From contig HG738139.1 of NCBI GenBank assembly GCA_000499405.2, positions 1,554,170 through 1,618,169 on the forward strand: DNA of 64,000 bases. The letters are read 5' to 3'. Below are positions 49,516-62,940 of this stretch, one piece after another. This stretch comes from Onchocerca volvulus. Its lineage: Eukaryota > Nematoda > Chromadorea > Rhabditida > Onchocercidae. Within the stretch, counting starts at the first letter, position 1. Each line of letters begins with the position of its first letter. The notes under the pieces were generated by a model. The model was not told the DNA's origin. It saw only the letters and a list, made by a program, of their open reading frames with translations, and ran no database searches. Made by a program: the position numbers and the translations under genes.

Positions 49516-52500
49516 GATTAGTTGAGATGAAAGGTCAAGAAGGTCAAACTTTAGCTAATACATTATTGTTCTTCTTGTATACACTATGTTTACAATCAAT
49601 TTTTTTGCCACTATTTTTTTATTGGATATTTTCAGTTCAATAATTTTAAAAAACATTGTAGCTAATTTAAAAAATTGATCTAAAAATTATCAATTTCAAA
49701 AAATGATGAGATGGAAAAAAAAACGACATTTTTTTGATGATATCAAAAATTCTATTCTCCTTTTTTTTTTTTTTTTTTTTCTGTAAATAGTCATTTGGAT
49801 ATTTGAATTTTTCAAACTGATGAAATCTATCAAATTTCATTCATAAAATTTTGAAATTGGAGCACTGATGCAAATAGACATCGGAAGTAAACATAAATCA
49901 ACAATGCCTTTTTTTTTTGAAAAAGATAGCAGATATTATAACAATTAATATAATTACTTTTGTAAATATTATTCATATAAGTTGATAAAATTTTATTTCC
50001 AAATGAACAAACAAATGAATAAAATATTTTTTCTTCTCAACGATATGTTTGATAAGCAAAATATCACACCTATAAATATATATAAAATAATTTATATTTT
50101 ATTATTAAAGACTGCCATTTGTTGTTATTGTTGTATTCCTGTTATTATTATTATTATTATTTTCATTATTAATATTATTATTAACATTATCATTATTATT
50201 ATTAATATTATTGTCATTTTATTACGATAGATTTATGGAAAATAAAAATTATAGGTTATTATTATCATAAAGATATCAAATGATTGAATGGTATGAGAAG
50301 AGAAGAATTGGAAATACGATTAGAAAGAATGATAACAAGAAAAAAAATTGATGGGAATATTCATTCATATGGATGGATGCTGATAATAACGATAATGATA
50401 ATAATGATGATTAATGACAACAATAATGATTTTGTCAATGTTAAATATATTATTATCATTTTTGATGATGATAATGAATGATGATATATTTAACAATGAA
50501 AAATCTAATTCAACTGAATAAGAAGATGAAAGAGAAAAAACGAATAAAAATGACCTTAACAAAATAGCCATTCTGAGCAGCAAATGTATTCAACTATACC
50601 GCAAATATGGTAGAAATAACAATAACAATTGTTTAATTACTATAATCAACATTCAGATTATATGCATGATAATAATCATTATTGATAATGATTATTATTA
50701 TGCATATATTGTTATCAATATCGTCAACATCATTATCATCTCGTTATTATCATCCATAAAGCTAACAATTTTTGATATTTTTACACTAAATTATTACTTG
50801 AAATAAATAACCGGAATCTGAAGTTGTTTTTAATTTCTATTTTTTTCATTCCAATAATTATTTTCCTAAAAATTTGATTTGAATTTTTGCAAAGTAAAAA
50901 ATGTTAATTAATTAAACGAAGTTATAGATAAAAATCAAACCAATCTTATATCTGTCACTTCCTTTTCTTCTTCTATTTCATCCTTCTTTTTTTTTCGTCA
51001 TTGTAATTTTTAAAAATTGAAAAATTAGCAAAAAATAACAATACTGGTGATCTTTGATCAAGCAAACTGTTTAAATATTGGAAATATTTATTATACTATT
51101 ACTATATATTTATTTATTTTATAATATTTATTATACAATACAAATATACTTATTGTACAATACATTCATTATTTTGTTACACAAATACTTATTATAGAAT
51201 TATTTATCATACAATCCGATATCATTTATGACGGATTTTCATTTATTTGTAAATTTTTGAAATATTCCAGATAGTATAATTTTGGCTTTTGATAAATTGA
51301 ACATTTACAAGTAAATATTCGTGTAAATCAGTAATTCAAGCAAACAAAATCGATGTTAAAAATGCTTTTCAATGTTTGTTGACTTTGGAATTTCTAGAAT
51401 TTTGATAGCAAAATTGCAAATTTCAATTAATTTTCATTACCAATTTTCCATTACCTTTACCGTGTTACTTAATTATGGTAGTGCGAAAATCCATGAATAA
51501 TAGTTCTTCTGATGTCGTCGTTTTGAAGGTGACAACACCAAACCAATATGCAAATTATGAACAGTTGAATGAGCAATTCTTAAAGCCCTTCCTTTTCGCC
51601 CTTCAAATGGACAATCATATTTCCTGTTTGAATTTTCCTACTTTTCTTTTCCACTACTCAACATTTATTTACCGTAATCGAATGATTTCATTCCTGTTTA
51701 TCTTACTGTAAATAATTATCAAAATTATTAACAGTACAAGAAGTTTGGGAAAATTTTTTTTTTTTTGATATATTATGAATCCTAATTGCAATCAACAATC
51801 ATTATCATTGTTAATATCACTATCATAATAAATCATTTCCATTGTATTATTATCATTAATAATTATTATTAAAATTAAGACAACAGTCGTTATTGGAATA
51901 AATTTAGCTGAAAAAATATTTCATTTTCTAAACTTCAATTTTTTTTTTACTGTAAGACCTAAAAAAAAAAAAATTTAATTCACATGAATGTTACGATCAC
52001 TTAAGTCTTTTTCCAACTTTTGCATAAAATTTGCATTAAAGAGATAAGTTCATTGGAATTTGAAGTAAAAATTGAAATATTTTACTTTTTTAAGAAAGTT
52101 TGGAATATGTGAATTTCTTTTAGTTTTCAGTTTTATAGCGATATTTTAAAATATTCAGAATGCAAAAATACTGGATTCAGCAAAGTTTGCATTTTTAACT
52201 TTTCGTTTTTCTTTTTTTCCTTAAAACATCTGATTATCCTATTTTACGAAAAAAAAAAAAGAAAAACATCAAAAACATATTGCGAATAGGTTACGTCTTA
52301 GTAAAAGAATTATATAATTTATGGTAATATTATCGAAATTAAAAGACTTGTATTCTGCAACAATTGAAATTAAAAAAAATTATAATTCATATCATGAAAT
52401 GATCAAATTGTATAATTTATATTAATAGTATGAAAATTAAAAAAATTATATCTTATATTAATTGAAATTTACAAAAGTTATAGATATCATCAAAATTAAT

Positions 52501-52624
52501 GTAATTCTTTTTAAGTCAAAAAAATATATATATATAAATAATAACTAGGAAAGGATAATGAACAAATTAATGTACAATTCATGGATCATATTTGGATTAA
52601 AACAAAAGGAATCATCAAAGAATA
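49516..52624. other. AT-rich region, no gene seen
   Basis: Includes ATT-rich blocks near 50130-50225, 50380-50480 and 50640-50755, the last with paired ATAATAATCATTATTGATAA / ATGATTATTATTATGC text. Open frames are Ile/Met/Asn-rich. A 78-codon frame at 51475-51711 has a more normal composition but no recognised similarity and no clear splice context. Confidence 0.5.
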
Positions 52625-52680
52625 AAGAGGAAGAGAGAGAGAGAGAGAGGGAGAGGACAGAGAGAAAGAGAAAGAGAAAA
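52625..52680. repeat. (GA)n purine tract
   Basis: GA dinucleotide run broken by GG and AAAG, all purines on the plus strand except one C. It lies about 110 nt before the higher-GC island. Confidence 0.85.
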
Positions 52681-52784
52681 ATTTTTATAGGTTATAATAA
52701 ATGAAGAAAGAAGGATTGATAGATATTCTCGGATAGTTTAGTTTGGCGGTATATTGCGTAATTGAGGGGTTCATATGTCTCGTC

Positions 52785-52935
52785 GAAATCTATGTTCGAT
52801 GATTGTTTGCATAATAAAATTCATTGTGCTTCAATTGAAAATCTCTATTGTAATTTGACGAAGCGATCCGGTGATATCTTTGCGATCCTCGAGGGACATT
52901 TTGAGGCGTGCCGACGACGACATCCATTTCCTGTA
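52785..52935. other. Higher-GC island, possible orphan exon (strand uncertain)
   Basis: A GC-richer patch stands out from very AT-rich flanks. On the minus strand an AATTACAG acceptor (ends 52931) opens a frame of 33 codons, KWMSSSARLKMSLEDRKDIT and so on, to a TGA at 52831-52833. On the plus strand frames are also open (LTKRSGDIFAILEGHFEAC) and end at a donor-like CCT|GTAATT. The other minus frames are open too, so coding and strand cannot be decided. I recognise no family. Confidence 0.3.
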
Positions 52936-53907
52936 ATTCATCCTCCTTTTCAAAGACATCTTTTAATTCATTCACTTCATTATTCCATACATTCATATTA
53001 TATTACATTTCAAAATTATGGATGAAATGATTGAAAATTCGAATCGCTCATCGTTCATCAAATTTTTCTTTCTCTTTTTTTTCTTTTTTTTTTCCCTTCT
53101 ATCTTATCGGATTCTGATTCCTGCCTTTAAAAAAAAAAAAGAAATTCCTGTCTTTTTGCTTTTCTTGCTTTTGCTTTTTTATTTTGATTTTTGTTTTTTT
53201 TGTTTTTTTTCTTTGAATAATCTTTTCTTGAAATGATTCCGAAATATTATAGTGAAAATTGTTTAGATAATAATAAGCAAAAAAAAAAAAAAATTATCTT
53301 ATTGTTATGCTAATTTTTTTTATGTTGAATGATAATTTAAGATAATTTATGTTGGTATTTCATAATCATTTTGATTCGATAAATCAAGCAGAAGATAAAA
53401 AGAATACAACATTTTGATGAATAATTTTAATTAAAATTTGAATGAAATTTTTGAATTTTAATTCTATCAAAATTTACCGCATCTAAATTCAAATATTTAG
53501 CACATGTTCATATCCAAAAAATATATATATATATATTTTATAATTTGACAAAATCTTCCGCATTTTTTATATAAAATTACGAAGTAATATTTAGGCTTAG
53601 TTTCAAAATTTTTCAAATTAATGTATTGGCAAATATTAAATTTATTTATATTAACAATTTTTTGCTTTAAATAATAACTAAATTAATTCAATCGATTATA
53701 TTATTTTAAAAATAGATAAACAAAAATATTTGAGATAATCAAATAAGTCAATTTTATTGCTTTTAATCTAAAAAGTTATTCGTCTTTCGTCATCAGAATT
53801 AATGCTAAATAATTTCTATTTACCATGAAAATTATCTAAAATTGGTAGATTAAAATTTTCGACTATTTCATTCCATCTATTTTCCATTTCTCTCACAAGT
53901 TAATCAG

Positions 53908-54051
53908 GTTTTATCGGTGCATTTATGGGCAGCTAAAGAAATTGGAAAAGATGATGAGATGAGGAACAATAGCAAATGGTTGTGGTGGTTGATTAATTCT
54001 GATAAATTGAAGAGCTATGAAGAAGTTATTTCACACTTTCATAGATTTTGA
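53908..54051 (+). other. Possible terminal exon or coding relic
   Basis: After TTAATCAG (ending 53907) an open frame of 47 codons reads VLSVHLWAAKEIGKDDEMRN then SKWLWWLINSDKLKSYEEV and ends with TGA at 54049-54051. Composition is protein-like and less AT-biased than the flanks. The length could occur by chance in this region, and no family is recognised. Confidence 0.2.
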
Positions 54052-55285
54052 TAGCCTCATTTGTGTTTTAGTAAGTTGTTTTTGTTTGCTTAAATTAAAA
54101 TCTAAAAATTCTTTTCAGTTCTGACAAAAAAAAAAAAAAAAATTCCGCGCTGATAATACTATTTCCTTATCAATATTATCATTTATAATATCATTATTAT
54201 CACATTTATACTTGTTATTATTATCATTATAATGTAAAGTGATATGATTTGTTACGATAGTCTTATTTTTATTATTATGATTATTATTTAGCTAATATCA
54301 TAATTAACTCATCTATATAATATTATTATTATCATTATTAAACTAATTTTATTCCTACCATTATCATAATTAGAATTATCAAACGTTATCATTATTGAAA
54401 TCGTATTGCTTTAGTGCTATGAATTGTAATCTTTAGCATTAGTTATTATTATCAGTATCAATCATCTAATTCCACGTTTTTCTTTTTTCGTTATAATAAT
54501 TATTTATCATTTCTGATATTATTTTTTTTTTCTTTTTTTTTATCATTAACAATTTTACAATTGAACTTTTTTTTTCCTTCTCTTCTCTTTTAATCATCTT
54601 AGCTAATCGAAACAAAATAAATGAATAAACTGCCTTACATTATGCTTCGTCCAATTGACTTACATTAAAACTTAACAATTCTCTCATCATTTATTCCCTG
54701 AAAAATAAAAAAGGAAAAAAAAAAAAGTTTATTTCTTTCAATAATTTCAAACTATCGTATACAAACTAAATTATTTTTAGCGAAATATTTCATTTTGCTG
54801 AAAAATTAAAAAATAAAACAAAAAGATTTAAATTTTTCTTTTTTCTTTTTAAAATGAATTAGTTTAATTTATTATTTGGCCCTTTTTTTTCTTGTCGAAA
54901 TTTAAAGAAGAATATGATAGTAAAATAGTATGATCTTACCGTATAATCATAGAAATAAGCCAAAAAAAAAAAAAGATAGTTAAATAATAATGAAATAATC
55001 GAGTAGCTATGCAGATGTATTGGAAATGAATTAATGGCATGCTATGACGAAGATTTAGGATATCAATGGCCTTAGTATCTGGTATGCGTGGGCGTATAAG
55101 TATATGTGTGGGTGGAGGTGGATTTTAGGTATAGATGAGTACAAAGGTACCATAAGATGTGCGAAATAGCTTATCTGCTAATGAGAGATGATTTAAAGAT
55201 GATTAATTGTGCTAATTAAAAGCTATTTTTATTAACAACCTAGAATAGAAGCGGCATGAAGAAGTATGGCATAGCTTATACTTAC

Positions 55286-55309
55286 CTCTACCACCTGTCC
55301 TTATATGAC
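55286..55309 (-). other. Candidate 24-nt microexon
   Basis: Minus strand: a CT-rich tract (from AGAGAGAGAGAGAT at 55329-55342), then TTATAATTATTTATAG, then 24 nt GTCATATAAGGACAGGTGGT plus AGAG, then a full-consensus donor GTAAGTATAAG. Only one of its three frames is open (HIRTGGR). It has the arrangement of a microexon but no partner exons are assigned. Confidence 0.25.
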
Positions 55310-56854
55310 CTATAAATAATTATAAAAAGAGAGAGAGAGATAGAAGAAAAGATCTATAAAATGGTGTAGTAAAACCGATAAGCCATTTTTATTGCTATCT
55401 AAAATTTGAAAAGAAGGTAAATGAGGAGATTTTAGAAGGATGAAAAGATTAAACAGAATTAAATATTACGAGAAAGGAATAGAGGAATAAAGGTAAAACA
55501 AAAAAAAAAAAAAGGAAAAGGAAGAAAATTAGAGGAAAAAAAAAGGAAATCAAGGAGAGCAATTAGCCGATCCTGGATTATCTGTTTTGGGTTGATGATT
55601 TTTCTGAAAAGGTCGAAAAGGTTACCGCCAATGAAATAAGTCTATTGCTTCTTCATCATCGAATACGATACTTATGATTTAATTGTTCTGTATATTTCAA
55701 ATATCTTTTTTATTTTATTTTTTTTCCAACATATGTATCATCAGAATATTTCATATATTTATTATTTAATTTCTACAAATAATATTTTTATTTTCAAATT
55801 TTGAAAAATTCATTAAAAAAAAAGCGAAAAAATGAAGCAGAGGGAAAATTTTTTGACAAGTAACAATTGCTGATCCATCTTAATATTATGTGATAAAAAT
55901 TAAACTAAGGTATTGCAATAAAATAGAAAAATTCTCCTTTTTTTTTTGGAAAATTACAAGATTTATTTGATAATAGTATAAAATGAAAATTCCCTAACAT
56001 AATATATACTTTATAAAATTTTCTAAAATCTTTGCAATTCTTAAAAATATTTCATCGAACTTCTTATTATACCATTTCTAATTTTCTTGATGTAAAAAAA
56101 AAAATATTGATATGAAATTAATCCAAAATAAAAAAAAATTATTCGTACCAAACTTTCTCTTCCTTTTCATTTTCGTTTTTTTTTTTTCCAAGAGAAAAAA
56201 AAGAAATTTCAACTAAAATTATAATCGTTAAAAATTTTGCTTGAGAAAAAATGATATTTTTCTTTGAATACTTTTATTCTTTCACATTCAAAAGCTGTTA
56301 TCATTTATTATTAATATTATCATATAAAATAATTCTGATCATTGGTTTGCAAATGGAATTACGAAAATATATTTCGTAAAATTTGGAATTATTGTACAGA
56401 TACTTTTTCCCTCTCTTTTTCGAAGAATTATTGCAAACTAAATTACATTAGTAATTGACAACTGAACAATACAAATGATAATTGTAGTTTGGAAGATTGG
56501 AATATTTGGGACAAAAAGTGGAATGAATATGAAGTGGAGAGAAAAGAATAGCGTAAAATTGTTGGAGACGAGACGGATTAGCGGTACTTCCCTTCAATTC
56601 GACCCCCTTTTTGAGTTCGATTCATTTTCCGAATCCCTTCGAAATTATTATTTCGATGATTGGAAATGCTGATGATGATAAATAGGTGAGATGAGGAAAG
56701 GTTATTGCTTCAATAACAGTACTTATTTATACCACATTTATTAGTATTACTATTATTTCTCATTGATATTACTGTTACTTTTTACTATAACCAACCGGTA
56801 GTTTGCAATTAACGGTCATGAATAACGTTATTTGATACTCGTATTATTATTACG

Positions 56855-56939
56855 AATGATAATGATGGTGATGATGATGATGATGAAGATGATGATGGCG
56901 ATGGTGATGATGATGGCGGTGACGATGATGATGATGATA
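56855..56939. repeat. (GAT)n trinucleotide repeat
   Basis: ATGATGATGATGAAGATGAT-type units with GGC and GGT variants. Met-rich or Asp-rich frames through it are artefacts. Confidence 0.9.
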
Positions 56940-58015
56940 ATTATCATCTTTGCATTAATTGAGAGAAAAATGAAAAAAGGAAAACTTGAAAATTTATTTT
57001 TCTTTAGCTACTGTAATGATATGTCCAATTGAAGAGTAAGATATAATATACAAATAAAATTTGACAATACCAGATCTAATTGTCAAATATAATAATTGTC
57101 AAATTTAATTTCATTATAAGGTGATAGATATTTAAATCATTGAATGTCAATATTCTATTCACTTTACCATTTTACATCCAAGCTTTCTTTTAATTCGACT
57201 GTAAACTTGACAATTCAAATAAAATTTTTTGAAAAAAAAAAGATTGCAAGAATAACTGATTATAATTAATTATTGTGAAATTTGAATAAAGTAAATTATT
57301 AAATTGACTTTTAAATGAGTAGTTTATCTTTTTTTTTTGTTTTTTCCTTTTTGTTAGGTAAATGAACTTTGATCAAATATTTTTCTGATAAATTAATGAA
57401 GAAGAAAGGCCTTAATCGATAATTTGATATAAAATTAGTTAAAGAAAAAGAAAGGAAAAAATGTTTGTTTATTGGCAATGTTTTGTTGTTGACAGATTTG
57501 TTGCTGAATCATAAATTGTTAAACAAAAGAATGATATTTCTTACTCTCTAACATTATTTTTATCATTATTACGAAGAAATAAAGCAAAAGGAATACGGTA
57601 GTAGATATTATGAAAGTAGTTAAGAAAAAAGACACAATCTTTGATTTTGGATTTGAGTTGAAAAAAAAAGTTTACAATCAAATAATTAGCTATCAAAATT
57701 CAACTATTCTAGTTATTTCGGTTAGCAAAATTATTTTATCAATAATAGATTGCATTCTATTTGGTTATTTACTTGTCATTTAAAAATTCCATTATCGTAA
57801 TCGAATAATTTTCTTAAAAGGAAATGAAATAATTCCTTCATTCTTTTAAAATATTGATTAAAAAAAGAGAAAAAAAAGATGAGATTACTGATTAGAACTA
57901 TCAATATATGCTGCTGAAGTTCGAGAAATACAATGATGTTTTAGCTGACCACTAAACGCTTGTATATGTATATTTGCTTGCATACGATATAAACTGGGCA
58001 GAGAACAATTTCATC

Positions 58016-58144
58016 GGGGGAAGGAGAGGCGGGGGAGTAGAAGGAGGAAAGGACGGGGTTAAAGGGAGGAAAGAGCAAGGAAGCAAGGGGAAAAAGCCGG
58101 GGAGTAAAGGGGAGATAGGGTGGGGGAGTAAAGAGAGGGAGCGG
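58016..58144 (+). other. G-rich purine tract with G-quadruplex motif
   Basis: About 130 nt almost free of pyrimidines, rich in GGGG and GGGGG runs, in a region otherwise near 75-80% AT by eye. G-runs at 58099-58102, 58109-58112, 58118-58120 and 58122-58126 have loops of 6, 5 and 1 nt, which fits the canonical four-run quadruplex pattern. Confidence 0.8.
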
Positions 58145-59761
58145 TGAAATAGAGAAATGAGAAGATCGAGATTAAAGCTTCATTCAGGTTGCACATTGAC
58201 AATTATTTGATAATTAATGAACGATCAGCTAATTATGCAAAAGACATCGAAAATATAACTTGTTCAGGCTTAAATAGCATTTTGAAAGTTTTGCTCAGAA
58301 ATTTAAATCAGAAACTTTAGATTTGATGAAGACAAAATCAAGTAGATAATTTATTAATTAAACTAACTTATTTTATTTACTAGCAATAGATTAGTATTTC
58401 ATATTTTCAAAATTTATTAAAGTTTTACATTCTCTTAGAAAAAAAGAACAAATATGATAATTTTTGAACTTTTGAAATTATTATGCTACATAAATCGCAA
58501 AAATCAGTAAATTTTGAAAATTTATTTCAAGTAAAGGAAAATCAGAAGAAAAAACCAGACATTTAGCTTTCAATAATGGTAATAGGAGAATCCAAGTAAA
58601 TTTTATTAAATTACTACTGTTTGAGAACAAATATTAGTAAAATTCATTATAAATCATTCATTTTTATGAATAAAATTTTTGATTATTACTTAATTTTTAA
58701 TAATTTAGTTCAATTATTCTTCATTCTTTTTTTTTTTGTTTTTATCTCAATTTAGACTGTTTGCAAAAACTTTTTCAAATCTTTTTCTTTTTCCTTTTTT
58801 TGTTTATTTGCACTTTATGAATGAATTAAGTCAAACATATAAATTTGAGATGGGAGAGTAAACAAGTGAGAAGGGAGTTAAAGCATAGACGGGAAAGAAA
58901 GGACGAAAAGAGAAGAAATTATTATTTTAATTATAAATTAATACACCGTTTTCTTTTTATTCCTATGGAGAAGTAATAAGTGTCATGATAAATTATCAAT
59001 GATAAAATAACTTGTTTTTTCATTTTCTTGTTGGGAAAAAATAAATTTCATATCGAGACATTTTGTCGAATCGATAAAATGCATATTTGTGTATATAAAT
59101 GTTTTGACTTGAATTTCAGATTCTCTGTCTCATATTTTCCCGAGCAATATCAATCAAAATTTTGCTTGCCTCTTATCTCAAAATAAAAAAAACTATGGAA
59201 TAAATTAACGATGCTTCGAAAAGAAAAAAAATTGTAGCCTTTTGCTTTGAAAGCACTCACTCATACTTCTCTTTCCTGCACTCCACAAAACAATTTAAAA
59301 AAAAAAGGAAGAAAAAAAAAGTTTATTCTAAAAAGTGCTATTCACTGTTTAAATTTCTCTCATAATAATAACCACTTTCTCACTTCTTTCCCGTAATTCG
59401 TCATTCTGAGAATAATTCCAAAAATTGTTTTTTTCGCTTTTCCTTCGTTTATATCAAAATATATGATCCATTTATTCATTTATAGCATATAAATAATGAA
59501 CAAATTGAATGAAGCGATTGATAAGTTTAATCAGTTTTAAACCGTTTAAGTAAATTTTCGGTGTACTGTTAAATGTTTTAGCATTTAATATGCATTTCTT
59601 CTTTTCTTTTTTTTTTGTAATTCGATAATAATTTAAATAACTTATCCACAATTTATGTTTAAAATTGATTTAATTTAATTTAATATTTTTTGTGAACAAT
59701 AAAATTAAAATTGATAATTAGATCGAATTTTAATATAATAACGAAAATATGCGGATCGATT

Positions 59762-59962
59762 TCAAATTTTTTTACATAAATCTTGAAATTGATTGATTTC
59801 GTACAACACCAATGAATTATTAATTTCCGATATCCAAACTATACATGTAATTGTTGACAATAGCATGGAGGTAGAATAAAGCTTCTTCATGTGAGGCAAT
59901 AGATGAAGATCAAGAAGACAGCCGTCATGTGTTACCCAAATAATATCAGGTGAACAAACCAA
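59762..59962 (-). other. Unassigned 66-codon open frame
   Basis: Minus-strand frame beginning MVCSPDIIWVTHDGCLLDLH with fairly normal amino-acid composition. It has no recognised domain and no clear splice sites. Its length is within chance expectation for this base composition. It is listed only because it is not a simple repeat. Confidence 0.12.
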
Positions 59963-61805
59963 TTACAGTTGCATCATCAGTTGACATAATAATTAGAGAA
60001 ATGCTGATAAATCAATAGAAAGAATTTGGAAATGGAATAATTGAACTAGAGTTATATCGTAATTAATAGGTTCAATTTTAGTATATAACTAGTAATGGTG
60101 TTTGGAAATGATGAAATTCAAAATTAAGAATTTAATTAGAATTTTATGTAATTTATAACTAACAGTGTTAATTTAACATTGTTAATTTATCAAAGTATTA
60201 ATTAAATTGGAGATGAAATGTACATTATTGTTAGCATTTACTTTAACTTTTTAGTTTCTTCCAAACTTCTTAACTATTCCTTCCTGATTCTTAGAAATTG
60301 AAAAGACACGAAGAAACATTGAAAGTTTGATTTCTTTTAAAATTTAATTATCAATTTAAATAGAATTAATCATACAATAGTAATAGTAGTATTGCTAAAT
60401 ACCATATACGGAGAAAAAAGTAAGAGAGTGGTAATTCTTTTCTAAGATGAATGGTTGGAGGAATAAGATGGAGACGAAGTCGGATGCCTATTGGATGAAA
60501 CAAACTCCTCGCTCCACCTATTTTCTTCACTCATTTTCCAGTCAATCTTTATTCAGATAATTTTCCTTCCTCGATCCATTTCCATTCATTTCATTTTATT
60601 TTCATCCATTTCCAATTTATCCCCATCTTAACTTGTCTTTTTCACAATTTATATTGTATTCACCATTCTATTTCTAAATATTTGATATGAGTTTTGAAAT
60701 ATATGATTTTTGATTTTTTGGTTTGTTTTGCTTTTTTTCATTCGCTATAATATGTCATTTTGCTTCAAAACGGGATCAATATTTCCGGAATTTTCATTTA
60801 TTTCAACACTCTGTCTCTGAATTTTTCTACAAGGTATCAAAACATCCTGAAAAAAAAAATTTGCATATGAAAAAGAATGTATCCTTTTCACGTGATTTCC
60901 TTTTTTTGCTGCCATTACTATCTGTTTCTCTTTCTTTTTTTTTTTTTTTTTTTTTTTAACCAAAAATCGTTAACTCCCTTTTTCTCTTCTATTCTTTAAA
61001 CTATCATAGTTCCTCCCATTTATCGTCTTTTCCCTTCATCAAACTTGTCTATGATCACAGATTATATTTCATACAGTACCACTTGTCAACTCTTCTAATG
61101 AAATCCGAACCTTCTCTTGGATTATTTATTATTATATATTCCACTATTGATGATTAAAATTATTGATGCTATAGTATCTGTCCAATCTCAATAATTTTGA
61201 AATTAGAATTGTATTGAAAAAGAAATTACAATGAAATTTGAAATAAGTGAGAGAATACTATCTTTTCTTCTTCTAATCATACTTTCGTTGTTATTTAATT
61301 CAAATTTAGCAACAATATTTACCGCTGCCATTGTAGCCAGTAAAGCCGGCAAAAGTTTCTTGTAGAGTATTTTTCTGTTCGTAAATCTTTTTAATTTAAT
61401 TGGATACAGTATGCTTTAAAACTCATTTAAATTAATTTTACTACTTGTCCTAATTCTAACCGATAACCTAAATATATATTAATTGCATCTCAATATTTAT
61501 TGATAATAGTTGATTGTAATTGAAAATTAGAAGAAGATGTAAGTTTGGTAAATTTAGCCTAACAATAAAGCAATCATACGTTGATTAAACTAAGAGCAAA
61601 AAGATTCAAATAATCCATTCATTAAAGTTTGTTGAAATGAACTTGCAAATCATCATTTATTAGAGTTTTTTATTCAAATGATCAATAATTGCTTTTGTCT
61701 TTTTTGAATTGCTAATCAGTGATTACAATTATTTCATATATGTTGCTTTATTAAATTAAAAGTTCGGTTGCAAACTTCACATAGAAATATTCATCATCTA
61801 TGCAT

Positions 61806-61812
<7 letters not shown>

Positions 61813-61843
<31 letters not shown>
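61813..61843. repeat. (AT)n microsatellite
   Basis: About 15 AT units after CATCG. Confidence 0.92.
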
Positions 61844-61848
<5 letters not shown>

Positions 61849-62619
61849 CTTTTTAAACATGAAAATTTTTTTTTCGTTTTGACACTATTTAAAATGATTA
61901 AAAAAATAACTTTTAGCAAAGTAATTCATCTATATTTTATATTTATCGACGGATTATTGTATCTTATATGTAATTTTTTTTAAACAAATTACTCATTATT
62001 CAGGTTCACATTAGGTCGTCATCTTAAATTAATCATTTCGATAATTATTACGATCATTATTAAATGATATGGATATAAATAAAAAAATTTAAAAATGATT
62101 CTTTTTTTTCAATACTTATTTTATCATATTGGACAGCATTTACATCATTTTCGTGCATACAAAAAAAAAAAAATACTTAATTTATCTTTTGTGGTATTTC
62201 AGCGATATTCTTTTCTGATAAGAGATAAGTTTGCTTGATAAGGACAGAAGGATAGGGAAAAGAAGGATGAAATGATAAACTAAAATAAAGCTATTTGCAT
62301 GGCTATGTGTATGTGTGTGTGCGTATCATGATATATTAGGGTTGAAATGTTTGGATTAATCATTCTCATTTCCACTTTTTCATATATTTTCATTGAGGAA
62401 GGGCTTAAAAATTTAAAATACCATGGAAAATAAGTGGTAGGACTTGGGGTAGATAATGATATATTGGATGAGAAGGAGGAGGAAGAGGAGGAAAAAGGAA
62501 ATTTGAAGGAAAGATAGGAGGAAGAAGATAGTATGAAAAAGGATTGATAGGAAATTGGAGAAGGAAAAACGAATAAATCGGTGGATCGTAAAGGAGGGCA
62601 TCTATTGCTACCAAGTTCA

Positions 62620-62787
62620 GCATCATCATCATCATCATCATCAGCATCATCATCATTATTATCATCATCATTATTATTATGATTACTATCATCATCATCA
62701 TTACTATTATTATTATCAATCATTCATGATCATTCGCCATCAGCATCAGCATCATCATCATCATTGTCATTCTCATCATCATCATTA
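62620..62787. repeat. (CAT)n / (ATT)n trinucleotide block
   Basis: CAT units interspersed with ATT, AGC and ATG, from CAGCATCATCATC to CATCATCATTAAC. All His-rich, Asp-rich and Met/Ile-rich frames across it are shadows of the repeat. Confidence 0.92.
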
Positions 62788-62874
62788 ACAAACAATAACA
62801 ATAACGACAATCTGCTACCAGCAAGAAGAAAAGCCAACCAGATGGACACAATTTTCATACAATCTAATCTTCCA

Positions 62875-62940
62875 ATCTTTTCCTTCTCTTCTTCCTTCTC
62901 CTCCTCCTCTTCCTCCTCTTCCTCCTTCATCTCCTTCTAT
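62875..62940 (+). repeat. (TCC/TTC)n pyrimidine tract
   Basis: TCTTCC and CTCCTC units without purines for over 50 nt, followed by further CT-rich sequence to about 63060. Confidence 0.88.

Noticed and set aside
51475..51711. 78-codon plus-strand frame
   Set aside because: Normal composition at the start, but no recognised similarity, no acceptor or donor pattern, and a length within chance.
62280..62723. 147-codon minus-strand frame with an Asp/Asn-rich start
   Set aside because: It translates the CAT/ATT trinucleotide repeat and the neighbouring purine-rich sequence.
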